Source: Clostridia bacterium (GTDB taxonomy: Bacteria; Bacillota; Clostridia; Oscillospirales; CAG-272). Taken from it: DNA of 10,212 nucleotides. Where the stretch lies: positions 1-10,212 of the forward strand of contig JAGAMJ010000018.1 in NCBI GenBank assembly GCA_017624795.1, in the 5' to 3' direction. Positions within the stretch are counted from its first letter, which is position 1, and the number at the start of each line of letters is the position of its first letter. Under the pieces are notes generated by a model. The model did no database searches, was not told where the DNA came from, and saw only the letters and a program-made list of their open reading frames with translations. Below, piece by piece: positions 8,801 to 10,212 of this stretch. Position numbers and translations under genes: made by a program.

Positions 8801-9318
8801 GTGACCTTTGCGACGCCGTAATTGTATCGCCAGGTCTTCGGCAAGCTCAAATAACGCGCCTCGATAAAGGGCAGCTTGCCGTTGACCTTCAACGTACGCT
8901 CGATCGCGGTGGATTTCTCACCGTCGGGCATATACTCAACGACGATGCTGTATTTGGTCGGCTTTGTGATCGCACCGGCAGGAACCTTCCAGGTTACAGC
9001 ACCGACGGAGGGCGTAAACAGCGCTTCGCCGTCCTGCGTCGCTATTTTCGTAACGTCTTCTTCGGTGATACCCTTCAGCTCCGCATAGTCCCCGCCGGAT
9101 ATGCGGATCGGTGCGGTTGCGCGCTCGACATCTGCATACGTGAGCATATAGCTGTCGTAGGTCACAGTATTCAGATGCTCTCTGATGTCATCCAGGGTCT
9201 TGTCGGTGGTGGAGCCATCTCCCCCTTCGGTTGCGGCGTTGATCGTCAACGCGCTGCCAAAGAGAAAAACAAACGCCAGAACCAAAGCAATCAACCGATG
9301 GAACTTCGTTTTCTTCAT
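5821..9318 (-). CDS. Giant extracellular solute-binding protein with CBM-like modules
   Basis: 1165 residues, against roughly 400-550 for ordinary sugar-binding proteins. The ATG at 9318 is chosen over upstream codons because a strong GGAGG site precedes it and a signal peptide follows (hydrophobic 8-26, likely cleavage after INA at 26-28). There is no lipobox cysteine. Residues about 50-300 are beta-rich, including VNGKLPFIEA at 146-155. Residues about 326-480 resemble a CBM6/35-type jelly roll (GQWVRYSFKVEKSGMYHIAT, 372-391). A helical stretch at about 481-597 interrupts this module, and its apparent last strand, LQLDYIVIQP, appears only at 601-610. An aromatic amphipathic helix follows (about 622-642). 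Residues about 655-1090 are a family 1 solute-binding domain (GPDVYIGVG, IPRTWDDVLAAVPVLQ, AEKAWEFMKWYTG). An alanine-rich helical tail ends the protein. It is the first gene of the operon and is expected to deliver a glycan to the two permeases. The ligand is unknown. Confidence 0.93.
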   Translation of the reverse strand: MKKTKFHRLIALVLAFVFLFGSALTINAATEGGDGSTTDKTLDDIREHLNTVTYDSYMLTYADVERATAPIRISGGDYAELKGITEEDVTKIATQDGEALFTPSVGAVTWKVPAGAITKPTKYSIVVEYMPDGEKSTAIERTLKVNGKLPFIEARYLSLPKTWRYNYGVAKVTDPKGDCSVQQLYEAAIAAGFPTDSVRIGGSDTGACVEIDLPDVWTQSMGDYVNRYTVRFFETDNNNSEIRPTMEQELGWFSYELRDADGFYAETLEFVLAPDENGEVSISLEAIREPVTVKAIVLIPHEDLIDYETYRKQFEGVESGTDKIYIQSEYINASSTQNVYPLEDRSDAANMPTDTTRTLLNTIGGDKWQTVGQWVRYSFKVEKSGMYHIATRYRQNVLDGMYVCRSLRIASKGADVGTLGYYDGGIPFYEASQIRFNYSSDWQSMLLNNGSTDEGGNPIAYEFYFEAGVEYTVEMEVTLGSMGEIIRRVEEILDSINSDYLSIIKLTGTSPDANRDYNFFTVMPDAMIDMLNRSEELYELADQLAKATGEKSSNVATLEKIAWTLKRIGSSEDEVVTYLDQLKSYIGSLGTWLGDAKTQPLQLDYIVIQPTSSGELPKAKAGFLEAMWHEIKSFFMSFFRNYDNMSADGEEGTEAVDVWIATGRDQAQVLRTLITNDFMTQSALGTAVNLKLINGGALLPSVLAGIGPDVYIGVGEGTVINYAIRGALLPIEKMEGFAEYALEYEVDKETFKKIYDENGNPIRNENAQFNEAAMLVLGLEDAENVFHYYGLPISQDFSMMFVRDDILADLGIEIPRTWDDVLAAVPVLQANNMEIGMHKNYNLYLYQMGGELFADGGMRINLDSNLALEAFETMCNNFTMYSFPVSYNFANRFRTGEMPIGFGDYNDTYNQMTVFATEIKGLWEFLPMPGIEHTREDGTTYINNVSVATTTAICMMNGCDQAEKAWEFMKWYTGADCQVKYSNEMVALLGPSAKPACANINALQQMPWTAEEYKQIAYQFNNLASIPDYPGTYIIGRYTNFAFLAAYNDNADPVDELLGYISTINKEITRKRAEFGLETLELGQTLAEKRLLQVEQAYAADIEDMDQGKIDAAAFAVDIMNNGIEDVDSVALSNAADAFAAVDATAFAATITALRNAVTVLLNRR

Positions 9319-9323
9319 GTTCT

Positions 9324-9332
9324 TCCTCCTCT
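9324..9332 (-). promoter_or_regulatory. Ribosome binding site that sets the start of the solute-binding protein
   Basis: AGAGGAGGA on the minus strand lies 5 nt before the ATG at 9318. It fixes this start in preference to the in-frame upstream ATG at 9483, whose added residues do not resemble a signal peptide. Confidence 0.85.
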
Positions 9333-9337
9333 GCTTC

Positions 9338-9354
9338 GATCGCCACACGCGATC
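9338..9354 (-). other. 6-bp hairpin next to the ribosome site
   Basis: On the minus strand GATCGC and GCGATC pair around a GTGTG loop. The stem ends 5 nt before the AGAGGAGGA ribosome site, close enough to affect ribosome access, though it does not cover that site. Confidence 0.4.
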
Positions 9355-9369
9355 ATTGGTATTGTATTG

Positions 9370-9389
9370 TGCGTGAGCGATGCCACGCA
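9370..9389 (-). other. 6-bp hairpin in the leader
   Basis: TGCGTG and CACGCA pair across an 8-nt loop. It is modest alone and is noted because it is one of several dyads in the leader. Confidence 0.3.
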
Positions 9390-9404
9390 AATGCGCGACT
9401 GTAC

Positions 9405-9416
9405 ATACGCGCGTAT
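9405..9416. promoter_or_regulatory. Perfect 12-bp palindrome, candidate operator
   Basis: ATACGCGCGTAT is a perfect dyad with a central GC step, about 80-90 bp downstream of the inferred transcription start. Sugar operons are often controlled by LacI-type dimers that bind palindromes near the promoter. No regulator gene is in the window and the sequence does not match a cre site I recognise, so this is only a candidate. Confidence 0.3.
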
Positions 9417-9423
9417 AGGGAAT

Positions 9424-9440
9424 GCAGGCGCAGGGCCTGC
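9424..9440 (-). other. 6-bp GC-rich hairpin in the leader
   Basis: GCAGGC and GCCTGC pair around a CCTGC loop on the minus strand. The perfect GC-rich stem should be stable, but no U-tract follows, so it is not called a terminator. Confidence 0.4.
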
Positions 9441-9465
9441 CAAACGCGAATGAAAAGCAGTCACA

Positions 9466-9488
9466 CCCCCGCACCAAAGGCACGGGGG
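9466..9488 (-). other. Strong hairpin at the 5' end of the operon mRNA
   Basis: On the minus-strand RNA CCCCCGUGCC pairs with GGUGCGGGGG around a UUU loop: ten continuous pairs including one U-G and one G-U wobble, with a possible eleventh. On the plus strand the two wobbles become C-A mismatches, so the structure favours a minus-strand RNA. It starts only a few bases after the inferred transcription start and could protect the 5' end of the mRNA. Confidence 0.55.
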
Positions 9489-9501
9489 CTTACATGGCAA
9501 T

Positions 9502-9531
9502 ATTTTATCACGGACCGATGTGAAAAGTCAA
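9502..9531 (-). promoter_or_regulatory. Sigma-A type promoter for the operon
   Basis: On the minus strand the -35 box TTGACT (9531-9526) and the -10 box TAAAAT (9507-9502) are separated by 18 bp. Each differs from consensus at one position. A run of seven T residues lies just upstream of the -35 box. It faces the solute-binding gene and is the best promoter seen in the gap before that gene. Confidence 0.65.
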
Positions 9532-9533
9532 GC

Positions 9534-9598
9534 AAAAAAACTCATGCATAATGCGCGCGAGAGGGCGCACGTACGTGGATCGCCTCACCAAAGCGAGG
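9534..9598 (-). terminator. Weak terminator-like region upstream of the operon promoter
   Basis: On the minus strand CCTCGC-TTTG-GTGAGG (9598-9583, 6 bp with one G-T pair) is followed by a short TGCGC/GCGCA stem and then seven T residues (9540-9534). The T-run is far from the first stem, so this is a poor intrinsic terminator. It could separate any upstream transcript from the operon promoter. Confidence 0.25.
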
Positions 9599-9602
9599 GA
9601 GC

Positions 9603-9836
9603 TCAGTCAATAAGGATCCTTTGAAAATCGGCATTTTTTACACTTGACAATGCTCTTGTTACGTTGGACGGTAATTTTAATTTACCTTCCGTTGAAGTAA
9701 AAAATCTCTCGGCGCTTGTTTTCTGCATTTTTTTGTCACTTTTAACAAGACGTGTTTTTGCAGCGCCTAAATGGTAAATTGGATTTACTCGCCGTGTTTT
9801 TTTCTTACCGTTCTCAAATGTTTTTTGTTTTGCCAC
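9603..9836 (-). CDS. Doubtful small basic hypothetical protein (77 aa)
   Basis: An open frame runs from GTG at 9836 to TGA at 9603. The product would be very lysine-rich (MAKQKTFENGKKKTRRVNP at the N-terminus), with no signal peptide, membrane segment or family I recognise. The only ribosome-site-like bases, AGAAGGG, stop one base before the GTG and form one arm of a dyad, so initiation looks poor. The DNA is clearly more AT-rich than the operon genes. It may be a small real gene, a decayed fragment or chance; chance or decay seems more likely. Confidence 0.2.
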   Translation of the reverse strand: MAKQKTFENGKKKTRRVNPIYHLGAAKTRLVKSDKKMQKTSAERFFTSTEGKLKLPSNVTRALSSVKNADFQRILID

Positions 9837-9878
9837 GCCCTTCTCAATTTGTGTGCATAATGCACAAAAATGAAGGGC
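9837..9878. repeat. 42-bp imperfect inverted repeat with inner palindrome
   Basis: Outer arms GCCCTTC (9837-9843) and GAAGGGC (9872-9878) enclose TGTGCAT-A-ATGCACA (9852-9866), with TTT/AAA pairing between them. The dyad could be an operator or an RNA hairpin. It ends exactly at the GTG of the doubtful 77-residue frame and includes the ribosome-site-like AGAAGGG. Confidence 0.45.
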
Positions 9879-10212
9879 AAATTTCTACACTTTGACAACA
9901 CACAAAAAGCACCTACATTTAACAGAAAGTTCACTTTTGCGTGGGGTTTGTCCCACCTTTTTCCGTGGCAGCCGACCGCGTTCACTTTCGCGGCACTCGA
10001 AAAACGGCGAATTTCGGCGCAAAAAAAGAGGGTCGCCCGACACCTGTCAAAGCAGCTCGTCCCCTCCCCCTTTCGCTCGCTTTACGCCGTCGGGAAAAGA
10101 AAAGCTTTGCAGCTTCGAAGCGAAACGCGCGTGCCGAGCTCCGTCGGTGCACGGCGTGCTGTCAAAGCTTGTGTTTTTTGCAAAAAGCGGGCAGCATTCT
10201 GTCGAAAAAAGC
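9879..10212. other. Stretch without a recognised gene, several small dyads
   Basis: No convincing reading frame, tRNA or known RNA was seen. The stretch goes from AT-rich (to about 9935) to GC-rich. It contains CCGCG-8 nt-CGCGG (9976-9993), an 8-bp hairpin with a 2-nt bulge (10130-10153), palindromes GCTTCGAAGC (10112-10121) and TTTTTGCAAAAA (10175-10186), and two copies of GTTCACTTT (9929-9937 and 9980-9988). It is probably an intergenic region before the next gene outside the window. Confidence 0.4.
9941..9962 (+). terminator. Terminator-like hairpin on the plus strand
   Basis: GTGGGG-TTTG-TCCCAC (9941-9956; 6 bp with one G-U pair) is followed by C and five T residues (9958-9962). The orientation is opposite to all genes here. 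A TTGACA at 9892-9897 with a poor TACATT at 9914-9919 might drive a very short RNA into it, but this is weak. It may instead serve a transcript not visible in this window. Confidence 0.3.

Larger units (their letters stand above)
9319..9495 (-). promoter_or_regulatory. Long, hairpin-rich 5' leader of the operon
   Basis: If transcription starts about 7 nt after the -10 box (near 9495), the leader is about 175 nt. It contains in order a 10-11 bp hairpin (9466-9488), a 6 bp hairpin (9424-9440), a 12 bp palindrome (9405-9416), a 6 bp hairpin (9370-9389) and a 6 bp hairpin (9338-9354) just upstream of the ribosome site. I recognise no named riboswitch or T-box, and no T-run follows any stem closely enough to be a good attenuator. 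A regulatory RNA or operator role is inferred from the density of dyads. Confidence 0.5.

Noticed and set aside
9319..9483. A 55-residue N-terminal extension of the solute-binding protein from ATG at 9483
   Set aside because: The extension would hide the signal peptide, crosses the leader hairpins and has no good ribosome site, whereas ATG 9318 has an AGAGGAGGA site.
9490..9495. ATG-TAA minimal upstream frame at the start of the leader
   Set aside because: It has no ribosome site, lies at or before the inferred transcription start, and is too short to judge.
9785..9985. A 66-codon minus-strand frame
   Set aside because: It overlaps the large dyad and the doubtful 77-residue frame in another phase, and has no domain or credible ribosome site.
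10044..10168. Direct repeat CTGTCAAAGC at 10044-10053 and 10159-10168
   Set aside because: Two copies of a 10-mer in several hundred bases can arise by chance and nothing else links them.

Overview
The window looks like an accessory carbohydrate-use locus from a Bacillota genome, most likely an uncultivated gut-type Clostridia. Supporting signs are strong AGGAGG-type ribosome sites, a CUT1-type sugar ABC transporter with no ATPase gene in view, and DUF5696 and Yip1 partners of the kind I associate with Bacillota sugar-transport clusters. Coding DNA is moderately GC-rich, roughly half by eye. The lineage is inference; no rRNA or marker gene is present.

Every convincing gene lies on the minus strand, so the operon reads from right to left. 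A sigma-A type promoter (9502-9531) and a leader of about 175 nt with several hairpins precede a very long solute-binding protein (5821-9318). Next come two MalF/MalG-type permeases (4849-5784 and 3972-4847, 1 nt apart), a secreted-and-membrane protein combining an NHL beta-propeller, TPRs and a Yip1 domain (1784-3958, GTG start), and a secreted DUF5696 protein (1764 to beyond the left edge, 588 residues visible). Gaps between genes are 36, 1, 13 and 19 nt, so this is almost certainly one transcription unit.

Functional reading: the binding protein has carbohydrate-binding-like modules fused to a family 1 solute-binding domain and would capture an oligosaccharide outside the cell for the two permeases. 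An ATPase would have to come from elsewhere, such as a shared MsmK/UgpC-type protein or a gene outside the window. The DUF5696 protein is a candidate extracellular glycan-acting enzyme or glycan-binding protein. The NHL-TPR-Yip1 protein may be a membrane scaffold for these parts. The substrate cannot be read from the sequence.

The right end (about 9540-10212) has no convincing gene. It holds an AT-rich stretch with a doubtful 77-codon reading frame, a 42-bp imperfect dyad, several small hairpins and a terminator-like hairpin on the plus strand. No tRNA, rRNA, CRISPR array or insertion sequence was seen.
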